A DNA stretch of 47,281 bases from Fimimonas sp963619835 (GTDB lineage Bacteria; Bacillota; Clostridia; Christensenellales; CAG-314): positions 1 to 47,281 of the forward strand of contig CAVEYD010000007.1 in assembly GCA_963619835.1 (NCBI GenBank). Reading direction: 5' to 3'. This document shows positions 8,032 to 17,452 of this stretch, piece after piece. The notes below the pieces were generated by a model, which saw only the letters and a list, made by a program, of their open reading frames with translations, made no database searches and was not told where the DNA came from. Within the stretch, counting starts at the first letter, position 1. Each line of letters starts with the position of its first letter. The position numbers and the translations under genes are program-made.

Positions 8032-11000
8032 TTAGTCTTCGTTTGCAAACAAAACATTGATTTGATCTGCAGACAAAGCATTGTCGTAAATTTTGATATT
8101 ATCGAAAGAGAAACCGGATGTATGTGTGTATGCAAATCCTGTATATCCGCCAAAGCAGATTGGATTGCTACCAAGGTCTGTGTCTGCACCTATGTCGTCG
8201 GTTGCAATCAAATTTCCGTTAACATAGTACTTCATTGTGCTTCCTTCACGGACAACAGTCATTTGGGCCCAATCGTTTTTCATTTCGATAGCGTTACTCG
8301 ACGAATCTTTAATTTGAGCCGTAGTAGTCGCACCTGTATCTCCGGTTACACGATAATTGATTTTGTAGGTGCCACCGGTAGTTGTAAGTTTTTTGTCATC
8401 TCTTATTGTAAGGCGGAAACCTTGATCCGTTTCTGAACCATCAACTGTTCTATTACCGCACAAATAAGTATTTGAACCGGTAAGTTTTAATGTCGACGGA
8501 ATATAAACCCAGAATGAAATTGTGAAGTTGCTTGTTCCAAGGCTAAGTCCGTTTACACTAACATAAGATCCTGTTGTGGAAGAAATTTTGAAACCGCTGT
8601 TTTCTGTTCCGTCAATACCTGCTGCATTGGGCGTTGCAGTCGTTTCGTCGGTTACAAATGTGTTGGATGCATCTGCATTTGCACTTAATTTTACCGTGCT
8701 AACGGTAATCGTTTCGCTTGACACACTGTTTTCAACATTGTTGTTCGAGAAATCAATATCGACAAGTTTGTTGGCAGTAATCGGAGCAGAAATAACAAGT
8801 GTTTTTGTGCCTATAACGTTGTCGGCAGTTGCCGTTGCGGTGATTGTAACAGTGCCGGCTTTGAGAATTGTAATGTTGCCGTCGGCATCGATTGTTGCAA
8901 TTGTTACGTCGGACGATGACCAAGTGATTTTGGGGTTGGTAGCATTTGCGGGAGCTACGGTTGCAGTGTACTTGATGCCTGTGTCACCGACAAATGCGCC
9001 TTGGGTTCCGTTGATAGTTACGGAAGTTACGGGAATAGCTTTGTACAACGTCAACGTGAATGTTCCGCATGCTCCGTGATTGCCGTTGATAGCGGTGATT
9101 GTCATTCCGGACTCAAAAGCAGAGAAACTGCTTGAAGGAATAACAAAGTTGTAAACTCCGTTTTCTCCTTCGGTTACCCATGTGGAATCAAAGCCTTCGG
9201 CTTGGAATGTAAGTCCGCTCATGGTTTGATTTTTGCTGTTTGTTGCTTTAAATGTGACACTAACCTTGTAGCTATCGCCGTCTAAGTTGCTTGCATCGGC
9301 AGATACACTTGCGGGATCGGTCAATGTTGCGGCGTATCCGTATTGGTCAAACTTTAAGCATTTAGCGGTAGAAAGTAAGTCAACTTCTTTTATAGTTTCT
9401 AAACCATTGGTGTTTCTGGTAGCGGACTTAGTGGAATCCTTGTATGCCAAAACGGCAGGATTTACCATAACATATTCAGGAGCGCTATCGAGACCGAATG
9501 CAGAATAGAGAACAAACATTTCTAAAGCATAACCATTATCGGTAAGTTTAGCTTTTAGAAGAACGTTGTTTAGAATACCGAGTGAACCTTTGTCTTCTAC
9601 CCATTTCCAGTTTACATTACTATTTTGTACAGTTGAGTCGTACTTATATGCTTTTACACTTCCGTCTGAATACAAACGAATTTGGAATGTTTTGCCGTCG
9701 GCAACAGCATCACCAAGCGTGTAGATGCCTTCTAAGTGACTTTTTGTACCTATATTTGCGTCGGTAATGTCGGCAAATACGTACATACCTTTTTCGCCAA
9801 ACAAAATTGTGTCTTTTTGTTTGATAAGACTGTCTTCGCCATTAGTTACAAACGAATCAACAGTGCTGTAAGCTGCATCGGCAACACCGTCCATTGTGAC
9901 GTTTGTTACCCAAATCGTTGCGGTTGCGGTTTTGTCGTTTGCCGTTTTTGCTGTGATGGTAACTTTACCTTCGGCAACGGCTGTGACAACTCCGTTGGCT
10001 ACGGTTGCAACAGATTCGTCACTTGAAGTCCAAGTGATATCTTTGTAGGTATCCGCATTTGTGGGATTGTAAGTTACTCCGAGCGTTACCGTTCCGTCAA
10101 TAAGCAAGTTTTGTGCGCCTGTAATGGTAATGCTTTCGACGGGAATTGTTTTTGTGAGAGTAATCGTGAAGGAACCGAGTTCGATGTCTCCGCGCGTAAC
10201 CTTTACTGCTACACCGCTTGCAAAGTCGGCTTGATTTGCGGAAGGAACGGAAATTTTGTAAACACCGTTTCCAACTTCGGTAATGTAGTCGCTGTCAAAC
10301 GTTAAACCTGCAACTGTTGAACAACTGTTGTAGGTTGTAAATTTGGACGTTATTGTAAACGTAGCTTCGTACTTTTCGTCGACAATTTTGTCTTCACCAA
10401 GTTCCATATCGGCAATTTCTACGATTGTGCTTGGGTTGTAACCTTTTGCATCAAACACAATGTAGTTGGCAAAATTGTAAGCTTCTTTTTGAGACATACC
10501 TTTTCTGTTTCCGTATGCCATTGTCGCATTGCTGGTAGCAGTCGGATAGAAGTTGTTTATTGTAAGTAAGTTTATCTTTTCGGGAGCAGAAGTTAGTCCG
10601 AGAGTAGAATAAGGAATAAACGCCTCTACTACATAACCGCCTTCGACCGTTTTTACCACATACAATGTTTCGAGAGCATTATTTTTGTCCCACGGGAAAG
10701 TGTTGCTGTCGCTTTCTTTTCCGTTGTAGGTTAATTTGATCAAACCCTTGCCTGTTTCGTCTACATAGTAGCGGAAGTAGAATGTGTTGCCTACGGCAAT
10801 TTTGTCTCCGACACAAATGTAGTCGGCAACGTGAGTTTTGTCTAAAAGATAACTATCTACTACGTTGTGAGTGACATACAAACCTGCTTCGCCTAAAACC
10901 ACTTTTGTTTCGTTTTGAATAGCGTTTGTTGCGGAGTCGTCTTGGTACTTTAATGTGTCGGCATGGAATGCAGCCGAGTTTTCATACAAAGCATCGTTAA

Positions 11001-12093
11001 GATTGCCGTCGATTGCCGTTTCGGTTACCCAAATCGTTACGCTTGCAGACTTGTCGTTTGCGGTCTTTGCGGTGATTGTAGCTTTACCGAGAGCAACACC
11101 TGTAACAACTCCGTTGGCTACGGTAGCAACAGACTCGTCGCTTGAAGTCCAAGTTACGTCTTTGTCGCTTGCTTCGGCAGGCAAAACGGTTGCGGTAAGG
11201 TTAAGTGTTCCGTTTAGTGCAACATTGTTGCCCGAAGACAATTGAACGCTTTCCGGAAGAATAACAACCGTAATTGCAATTTCTGCTTTTGCGCCTTGTC
11301 CGTCTTTGGCGGTAGCGGTAATTGTTGCCGTACCTGTTGCAAGAGCTTGACAAGCACCCTTATCGGAAACTTTTACGATGGCTTCGTTACTTGATGACCA
11401 TGTTACTTCCTTAAGAGTTGCGTTTTGCGGCAAATAAACTACTGAAAGAAGCTGATTAGCGCCCTTTTGAAGCGTAAGTGTACTTCCTTGAGAAATTGTC
11501 AAGGATGAAACGGCAACAAGTTGATCAATTGTGCCAGGTTCTTTGTAGTTACAAACAGAACAGGTACGTTCCTTTGCGCCACATTCCGTGTAAGAAGCTT
11601 CTTTTGTTACAGTCCAATCTCCAAATGTGTGAGCTGCAGAATCGCCTATTTCGGCACAATTAGAGCAAGCATGCCAGTGATTTGTAGCATCGCTTGTCCA
11701 ATCTTCCGCAAAGCTGTGACCGAGTACCGCAACATCGCGTTTTTCGCTTGCCGTACATCCGCTTACAGTACATGTACGAGTTTCTTCGCCCTTTTCGGTA
11801 CAAGTAGGAGCTTTTGTTTGAGCCCAATCTCCATAGGAGTGAGCTGCAAGTTCGCCATAAGCTTGTCCACAAACCTCGCACACGGCTTTAGCAACGCATG
11901 TTGCCTTTCCGCCCGAGTGTGCTGCTTTGTCTGATACTTCGTCACAACCGGAGCAAACGTGCCAGTGATTGGTTGTATCGTATGACCATTCGGCAGAATA
12001 ATCGTGTTTGTGTTCGGTTTGGCATGCTACAAGCACAAATGAAAGTGCCATTACAACTGTTAGCAATACCAATGCCAATGTTTTTTTGTTCAT
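8032..12093 (-). CDS. Large modular surface lipoprotein: Cys/His repeats, four BIG2 domains, two CBM9-like domains, LamG
   Basis: This 1353-residue protein has a lipobox ending at C24 (VLVAC). Residues 28-187 hold four or five CxxC and H-rich repeats (TNHWHVCSGC, AAHSYGDW, TNHWHACSNC). Four BIG2 Ig-like domains lie near 194-277, 281-356, 651-730 and 1020-1104, each with the WSSS/WTSS and VTITA pattern. Two CBM9-like regions lie near 360-553 (AIDGNLNDALY) and 731-920 (TMDGVADAAY), each followed by a roughly 95-residue unknown domain (554-650, 921-1019). Residues 1110-1350 are a concanavalin/LamG-like domain (TSNFTISFWVYIPS). No catalytic motif is visible, so it is probably a glycan-binding, cell-attached scaffold. 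It is paralogous in layout to the next upstream gene (12163-14751), 69 bp away, and likely co-transcribed. The bound ligand is unknown. Confidence 0.88.
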   Translation of the reverse strand: MNKKTLALVLLTVVMALSFVLVACQTEHKHDYSAEWSYDTTNHWHVCSGCDEVSDKAAHSGGKATCVAKAVCEVCGQAYGELAAHSYGDWAQTKAPTCTEKGEETRTCTVSGCTASEKRDVAVLGHSFAEDWTSDATNHWHACSNCAEIGDSAAHTFGDWTVTKEASYTECGAKERTCSVCNYKEPGTIDQLVAVSSLTISQGSTLTLQKGANQLLSVVYLPQNATLKEVTWSSSNEAIVKVSDKGACQALATGTATITATAKDGQGAKAEIAITVVILPESVQLSSGNNVALNGTLNLTATVLPAEASDKDVTWTSSDESVATVANGVVTGVALGKATITAKTANDKSASVTIWVTETAIDGNLNDALYENSAAFHADTLKYQDDSATNAIQNETKVVLGEAGLYVTHNVVDSYLLDKTHVADYICVGDKIAVGNTFYFRYYVDETGKGLIKLTYNGKESDSNTFPWDKNNALETLYVVKTVEGGYVVEAFIPYSTLGLTSAPEKINLLTINNFYPTATSNATMAYGNRKGMSQKEAYNFANYIVFDAKGYNPSTIVEIADMELGEDKIVDEKYEATFTITSKFTTYNSCSTVAGLTFDSDYITEVGNGVYKISVPSANQADFASGVAVKVTRGDIELGSFTITLTKTIPVESITITGAQNLLIDGTVTLGVTYNPTNADTYKDITWTSSDESVATVANGVVTAVAEGKVTITAKTANDKTATATIWVTNVTMDGVADAAYSTVDSFVTNGEDSLIKQKDTILFGEKGMYVFADITDANIGTKSHLEGIYTLGDAVADGKTFQIRLYSDGSVKAYKYDSTVQNSNVNWKWVEDKGSLGILNNVLLKAKLTDNGYALEMFVLYSAFGLDSAPEYVMVNPAVLAYKDSTKSATRNTNGLETIKEVDLLSTAKCLKFDQYGYAATLTDPASVSADASNLDGDSYKVSVTFKATNSKNQTMSGLTFQAEGFDSTWVTEGENGVYNFVIPSSSFSAFESGMTITAINGNHGACGTFTLTLYKAIPVTSVTINGTQGAFVGDTGIKYTATVAPANATNPKITWSSSDVTIATIDADGNITILKAGTVTITATATADNVIGTKTLVISAPITANKLVDIDFSNNNVENSVSSETITVSTVKLSANADASNTFVTDETTATPNAAGIDGTENSGFKISSTTGSYVSVNGLSLGTSNFTISFWVYIPSTLKLTGSNTYLCGNRTVDGSETDQGFRLTIRDDKKLTTTGGTYKINYRVTGDTGATTTAQIKDSSSNAIEMKNDWAQMTVVREGSTMKYYVNGNLIATDDIGADTDLGSNPICFGGYTGFAYTHTSGFSFDNIKIYDNALSADQINVLFANED

Positions 12094-12162
12094 TGAAATC
12101 CTCCCTCAAAAATTTTATTTTAATTTGCACTTAGCAAATTTAAGGACTATATTGTAGCTAAA

Positions 12163-14751
12163 TTACTTAGCAAGAGCTTGACATAAAACTTTAATGTGGT
12201 TTTCGTTTAACGCACGAGCAAAGTAACAAGTTTCGTCATAAACAATGTCGCTATCGGCATACGACCATGCTTCTCCGCTAAACCCCCCGAATGCAATTTG
12301 AGTTGATCCGAGATCTGCATTTTCTTTGAGCGTTGTGCTGTAAACAACCGTTTCGTTGAAGTAAATTTTTAAGCTTGTTCCAGTACGTACCATGGTCACT
12401 AAGTACCACTGATCTCTTTCAAATGCAACTGTTGCGTTTTTTGTGGACGAAGTGTCACCACTGTAAGAAAATTGCAACATGTGATTGCCGTCTGTGTTTT
12501 GACGCAACGTAAGATAAAAACCGCTTGAACCTTTCTTTACACCGTTTGCACCTTCAAGATTGTTGGATGCAAACAAAATGTTTCCGTTGCCGGTTGAAAG
12601 TTTTTCACTTGATGCGATGTTTATCCATGTGGAAATTGTAAAATCGTTTGTGCCGAGCTTTATACCTGTTCCGCTTAGGTAAGTGTAAGTACCTGTTTTT
12701 GTGTTGTTGACGATTGCCGAATTTGTTGAACCGTCGACACCCGTTGTGTAGTTTACATTCGTTGCCGGCGTAAAGCTACCGCCCGTACCGGTTATATTTT
12801 GTGCACTTGCCGTAATATTGCTGTTTGTTCCTTGATTTGAAACCGTTCCGTTGTACGAAACATAAGCATCGGCATCCGAAGCATTGAATATTTCAAAATA
12901 AAGCGTGTAAGGATTGTTGTCGATTACAATAATTTCGCTATACGGCGAAGCAAATTGACTTTTGTTTGCAACGGGAATGCTAATTTGATAGTTGCCGTTG
13001 GCAAGCGCCGTAATGTTGTCGTCAAGGAAGTTGAATTCGACACCCTTGATTGCATTGTGTTCATCGTCAGTAACGGAAAATTCTTTTACATAATTGTCAC
13101 CGACAATATCATTATCGGAAATAACAACATTGTCTAAGTTTATTGACTTTCTTACATAGCCGTTTTCGTCAAACTGACTGAAGTTTTCGATTTTGTGAAC
13201 GTGATAGTTGTCTATTACTATGTTGCCATCTACAACGGTTCGCGACGTTGCATTTTTCTTATAGAATGCAAAACAATTTAGCAAGTTTACCGAATTGGGC
13301 TTTTCCGTTAAGCCTAGTGCATTGTAAGAAACATAGATTTCTACGTTGTAACCGACGTCCGTCATATTGCAAACAATGTTGGCATCTAATTTTTTGTTGC
13401 CCGTTCTTTCTTTCCACGCAAAACCTTTTGCATCGGGTGTTGTATAAGTGTATGTTCTAAAAGTTTTTGTTGTGGGGAAATAACGGATTTGCCAAGCATT
13501 GTCAATAGTAAACGTATCGGCAAACGTAAAGTAAGTTTCAGTGTGAGTTTCTTGGCCAATGTTACCGTCGATGACTTCTATCATAACGTACATACCTCTT
13601 TCTGCTATCTTGGCATGTGTGGTTTGACTTACTCCGTTTGCATTGGTACGAGTTAATTTTCCGCCATAGCTGTCGTCAAGGTTTCCGTCAAGAGATATGG
13701 GTGCATACAAGACTTCTCCTTTTTTCGTTATGCCCATATAGGAGACAGAATATTCTAAACCGCTTTTGAAACTTTGAATTTTGTCTTGTGCTATCGATAG
13801 AGACACAGTGTTGTCGTCGTTTTTGGCAACATTGATGCCTTCCGGAAAACTCCATTCCGCATCAACCGCAACGGGATTTTCGAGCAAGGAATCGTTTACG
13901 AAACTTGACGAAGCGGATACCGTTGTTTTGTAAACTCCGTCTTGCTTCATGCTGTCTGTAACGTGAATTGCCGGAACATCTAAAACAACCGGATTAGAAC
14001 TTTTTGCAAAACCATCGTTGTTTGCTATAAGAAACGATCCCGATCCCTTTAGGCTTGTTCCGTCAATACCCGACCAAGTACGTTCACCGTCGGATACGTC
14101 GTCTGTTTCTACGTGGTTAAATCCTAAATTGTAGCGAATGTATCCGCAATTTTGTACGCCTAACGAGGACCAAGGAATAAATGCTTCGCATGTGTAGCCT
14201 TCGCATGTGCTTGTGTTTATGTTGCCTTGTGTTGTGCAAGCACCTTCCCAAGGAATTGACCAAGTTATGTAAGACGAAGTTGAAGGCATGTAAATCCATG
14301 TTGCATCGGTCATTTGTCTCTCACCGTCTACTCCCGTAGGGACAAGACGGATATTGTAGATGCGTGCATTGTCTCCGAAACCACAAACATAAACTTCGGC
14401 AGAAGAATTGCGAGTCGGTTTGCGATCGGAATTGTAGTACACCGCGTAATCTTTTACAACAATACCAAAATACACTCCGTAATCGGAAATGTAAGACATT
14501 GTTGTCATGGTAACGTCGCTACTTACTTTGCTAGTATATGTGTAAGAGTTTTTGCTGTTAATCCAAAAATCTTCATCCAATACACCATCGATTTTTACGT
14601 CTTCGTCTTTTTCGAGTGTGCTTTTTTCAGTCTTTGTTACTTGATACTTTGGAAAAACGTATGTTAAGTGTTCGGACGAGCATGCGCCAAGCAAACAAGC
14701 TAAGCTCACGCAGATAAGTACAAGTATTAAGACTAAGGAATTTTTCTTCAT
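12163..14751 (-). CDS. CBM9-like/LamG surface lipoprotein
   Basis: This 862-residue protein has lipobox LGAC ending at C24. A CBM9-like domain spans about 50-245, opening VKIDGVLDEDFW and closing with FIPWSSLG. A second, opening SLDGNLDDSYGG, spans about 351-533. Residues 270-350 and 545-622 are two smaller beta domains; the second (GNYQISIPVANKSQFAS) matches the unknown domain in the gene at 8032. A LamG-like domain forms the C-terminus (about 625-858; TNDFTISTWINIASSEK). No enzyme motif is seen. It is separated by only 9 bp from the GH43-like gene, so the two are almost surely one transcript. The most likely role is binding glycans at the cell surface for the hydrolases and the ABC importer; this is inference from domains and context. 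Confidence 0.85.
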   Translation of the reverse strand: MKKNSLVLILVLICVSLACLLGACSSEHLTYVFPKYQVTKTEKSTLEKDEDVKIDGVLDEDFWINSKNSYTYTSKVSSDVTMTTMSYISDYGVYFGIVVKDYAVYYNSDRKPTRNSSAEVYVCGFGDNARIYNIRLVPTGVDGERQMTDATWIYMPSTSSYITWSIPWEGACTTQGNINTSTCEGYTCEAFIPWSSLGVQNCGYIRYNLGFNHVETDDVSDGERTWSGIDGTSLKGSGSFLIANNDGFAKSSNPVVLDVPAIHVTDSMKQDGVYKTTVSASSSFVNDSLLENPVAVDAEWSFPEGINVAKNDDNTVSLSIAQDKIQSFKSGLEYSVSYMGITKKGEVLYAPISLDGNLDDSYGGKLTRTNANGVSQTTHAKIAERGMYVMIEVIDGNIGQETHTETYFTFADTFTIDNAWQIRYFPTTKTFRTYTYTTPDAKGFAWKERTGNKKLDANIVCNMTDVGYNVEIYVSYNALGLTEKPNSVNLLNCFAFYKKNATSRTVVDGNIVIDNYHVHKIENFSQFDENGYVRKSINLDNVVISDNDIVGDNYVKEFSVTDDEHNAIKGVEFNFLDDNITALANGNYQISIPVANKSQFASPYSEIIVIDNNPYTLYFEIFNASDADAYVSYNGTVSNQGTNSNITASAQNITGTGGSFTPATNVNYTTGVDGSTNSAIVNNTKTGTYTYLSGTGIKLGTNDFTISTWINIASSEKLSTGNGNILFASNNLEGANGVKKGSSGFYLTLRQNTDGNHMLQFSYSGDTSSTKNATVAFERDQWYLVTMVRTGTSLKIYFNETVVYSTTLKENADLGSTQIAFGGFSGEAWSYADSDIVYDETCYFARALNENHIKVLCQALAK

Positions 14752-14760
14752 TTTAACCTC

Positions 14761-16512
14761 CTACTTACCTAATATCATAATTTCAGAAACACCGATATTT
14801 TCTTGTCCGGTGGGGCAAACAAATGTGATTGTTACGGAATTTACTTCTAATTCGTCAAACTCTATTGTCAAGGGTGCGCCAGGGCGCATAACACCAAGTT
14901 CGAGTTGAGAATAATTTTCTAAGTCGTAGTAAAGATTTTCGACTCTTGCAGTACCAGTGTAGTACTGTCCTTCGTACTCCTTGCGGAACGAAAAATCTAT
15001 ACGTGCAACAAGATAGAATGCACTATCATACATACAACTGTTGTAAATAAGAAGCGCACGAGCCGTCTTGTAATCGTCAAAAGACATTGTCACTTGCACT
15101 GTGCCTTCCGCATAAAATTCGTCGAAAATTTCCAAACTGTTGTAGCGGACGAGATCATCGTTGAGTAGTTTTGTAGCGGAACTATCTATTTCGGTCGTCG
15201 CACCGCCACTCGTTTGTTTAGCTGTGACTGTGGCTTGAGTTGCAATGTTGTAGTAGTTTGATGCAGATTTGGGAAGCGGTTGAATGGATGTGGACGGTCC
15301 GTTGGCATTGAGTACCTCTAATCCGTCTTCGTTTGTTACCCAATTTACTTTGTCACAAGCATAGCTACGTTCGTTGTTACCAACCCCCGAATAGCCTTCG
15401 CTTGCACGATTTCTATCTTGGTGATAAACAATCCACAATTCGTCTCCGTCTTGAACAAACGACTGTCCGCCCGTACACAAAACATGATCCCAATCGACGT
15501 CAACGCCGAGAACCAATCCGCCTTTAGATGCTTGAATTTTTGTAAAAGGTCCAAGAGGACTATCACCGACAGCTTGAATTACACTGTATTCCGGATCGGT
15601 TGTTGCATTGATAGACAGGGTGAGATAAAACTTACCGTTGTGCTCTATCATAAACGGACATTCGTTAATTTTGCCTTCTGCCAGTTCGGTGTCTTCGGCA
15701 TCCAATGAAACGGTTGTTTTGTTGCATTGAGTAATTTCGGTGTAAGTGCTGTAGTCGGGTGTTGCCCAGTCAATCATTTTTACTACAGAAATAACGTTTG
15801 TCGCATTTGCATTACGTGTACGACTCATGTACAGATACTTCGTACCGTCGGAAGCTATAAACGGACAAGCGTCGATAAAACTTGCGGCATCTTGGTAGCA
15901 ATTGTTTTGCTTTGCATATTCCGTTTGAAAAAACGGAGCATCTTTTGCTTTGCGACCGTCAAATATCGGATCATCGATGTTAATCACTTCGCTGTTTGAA
16001 TTTGTTCCGGTGTACTGAATAAACGGTCCGGCAGGACTATCGGAAATTGCTAAACCAATAGACTTTGTTCCATATTTTCCCATGTCCTCGGACGTGTTTG
16101 TTGCACTATAAAACAAATAATACTTGCCATTATCGTAAATTATTCCCGGAGCCCACATGGAGCTTCTTCCCCAAGAATCGTCATCCGGTTCGTAACAAAC
16201 ACCGACTTCTTCCCAATTAGATAAGTCACGACTCTTCATAGCCACAAAATTTACTCCGCTTTTGGTTCCGTATACGAAGAACCAACCGGCATAGTCACCT
16301 TCGGTAACTTTGATAGCACCCGGATCGGCAGAATAAGTCAAAAGATCGTTGCGATAGAATAAGCTTTTATTGTAGCCGATAGTTTCATCGGTTTCGTCAT
16401 AGTATGTTAAGGCAACAACACCCAAATCGGTCGATTTCGTACAACCCAAAAATGAAGTCAGCGATGTTGCGACAATAATGATTGTTAGAAATAGATATAG
16501 CAGTTTTTTCAT
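14761..16512 (-). CDS. GH43-like lipoprotein glycosidase with C-terminal galactose-binding-like domain
   Basis: This 583-residue protein has a probable lipobox (FLGC, C24). Its beta-propeller shows the family 43 acidic triad: D63 in SADPGAI (general base), D214 in DACPF (pKa modulator) and E284 in NECPFM (general acid). The hallmark MWAPGIIYDNGKYYLFYSA starts at 119. Family 43 enzymes are mainly arabinofuranosidases, arabinanases and xylosidases; this sequence does not decide which. Residues 425-583 look like a discoidin/galactose-binding domain (YYNIATQATVTAK near its start, ending VSEIMILGK). With membrane attachment and the adjacent importer, it probably trims glycans at the cell surface. 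It lies 43 bp after the second permease gene and 9 bp before the CBM9-like lipoprotein gene. Confidence 0.88.
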   Translation of the reverse strand: MKKLLYLFLTIIIVATSLTSFLGCTKSTDLGVVALTYYDETDETIGYNKSLFYRNDLLTYSADPGAIKVTEGDYAGWFFVYGTKSGVNFVAMKSRDLSNWEEVGVCYEPDDDSWGRSSMWAPGIIYDNGKYYLFYSATNTSEDMGKYGTKSIGLAISDSPAGPFIQYTGTNSNSEVINIDDPIFDGRKAKDAPFFQTEYAKQNNCYQDAASFIDACPFIASDGTKYLYMSRTRNANATNVISVVKMIDWATPDYSTYTEITQCNKTTVSLDAEDTELAEGKINECPFMIEHNGKFYLTLSINATTDPEYSVIQAVGDSPLGPFTKIQASKGGLVLGVDVDWDHVLCTGGQSFVQDGDELWIVYHQDRNRASEGYSGVGNNERSYACDKVNWVTNEDGLEVLNANGPSTSIQPLPKSASNYYNIATQATVTAKQTSGGATTEIDSSATKLLNDDLVRYNSLEIFDEFYAEGTVQVTMSFDDYKTARALLIYNSCMYDSAFYLVARIDFSFRKEYEGQYYTGTARVENLYYDLENYSQLELGVMRPGAPLTIEFDELEVNSVTITFVCPTGQENIGVSEIMILGK

Positions 16513-16555
16513 TTTTCCTCCAAGAAGGTTTGTTCTTGATATCTCGCAGTTAAAC

Positions 16556-17452
16556 TTACAACTTCATTCCGCTTGTAGCGATGCCCTCGATAAAATATTT
16601 TTGTCCAAACAAGTACAATACAAGTGTGGGAATTAGCGATACTGTTGCACCTGCCATTACAACTGCCCAGTCCGTTGTGTACGTTCCTTTGAAAAATTGC
16701 AATGCAATTTGCAAAGTGTACTTTTCGGGCGATTGTAAGTACAAAAGGGGTCCTAAGTACGCATTGTAACTTCCGACAAATGCCAAAACAAGCTGTGCAA
16801 TAACTGCCGGCATGGACAATGGCAACATGATACTAAAGAAAATACCAAAATTGTTAAGTCCGTCAATTCTTGCCGCATCCATTAGGTCGTTGGGAATTGA
16901 AAAATAGAACTGTCTTAAAAAGAAAACGCAACTTGCCCCACCCAACATTGCGGGTATCATTAGGGGCAAAAATGTGTCAACCCAACCGATTTTGTCAAAA
17001 ATAACGTAAGACGGTATTAGCGTAATCGTGCTTGGTATCATCATTGTGCTAAGCAAAATTGCAAAAAGCACATTTTTTGATTTGTATTCTAACTTAGCAA
17101 ATGCAAAAGCAGCCAATGCAGCAACCAAAACTCCGATTATCGTAGTCGGTACGGAAACAATCATTGTGTTGATGAAACCGCGAATAACGGTTGGTATTGT
17201 GTCATCGCTTCCGGATACGTAACTGAAAACTTCTTCATAACCGTGAAAGTCAACTTGAGACGGCCACCAACTAAAGGACGGATCCATTGCTTCGGACTTA
17301 CCCTTTAACGATGTTACAATCACGATATACAAAGGCAATAAGACCGCCAACGCGACAATTATCAACACAACGTAAGTAAGAATGTTACTTATAAGGCGCT
17401 TTGCTTTAGTTTTGAAGATCAAAGCAGGATCATATACAGATTTATTAGTCAT
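16556..17452 (-). CDS. CUT1 sugar ABC transporter permease, MalG-type
   Basis: This 298-residue inner-membrane protein has about six membrane segments. The first lies near residues 22-48, and the family EAA loop is DAARIDGLNNFGIFFSIMLP, about two-thirds along. The C-terminal FGQKYFIEGIATSGMKL is typical of MalG/LacG-type subunits. It should pair with the permease encoded immediately upstream, whose gene overlaps it by 8 bp, and with a MalK-like ATPase. Overlap and order (binding protein, MalF-type, MalG-type) are the standard CUT1 arrangement. The imported sugar cannot be read from sequence; the hydrolases suggest arabino- or xylo-oligosaccharides. Confidence 0.93.
   Translation of the reverse strand: MTNKSVYDPALIFKTKAKRLISNILTYVVLIIVALAVLLPLYIVIVTSLKGKSEAMDPSFSWWPSQVDFHGYEEVFSYVSGSDDTIPTVIRGFINTMIVSVPTTIIGVLVAALAAFAFAKLEYKSKNVLFAILLSTMMIPSTITLIPSYVIFDKIGWVDTFLPLMIPAMLGGASCVFFLRQFYFSIPNDLMDAARIDGLNNFGIFFSIMLPLSMPAVIAQLVLAFVGSYNAYLGPLLYLQSPEKYTLQIALQFFKGTYTTDWAVVMAGATVSLIPTLVLYLFGQKYFIEGIATSGMKL

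Noticed and set aside
8576..9079. Plus-strand 167-residue hydrophobic frame inside the large lipoprotein gene
   Set aside because: It is antisense to a well-supported coding region; the hydrophobic composition is the complement of Thr/Asp/Asn-rich codons. There is no ribosome binding site and no family match.
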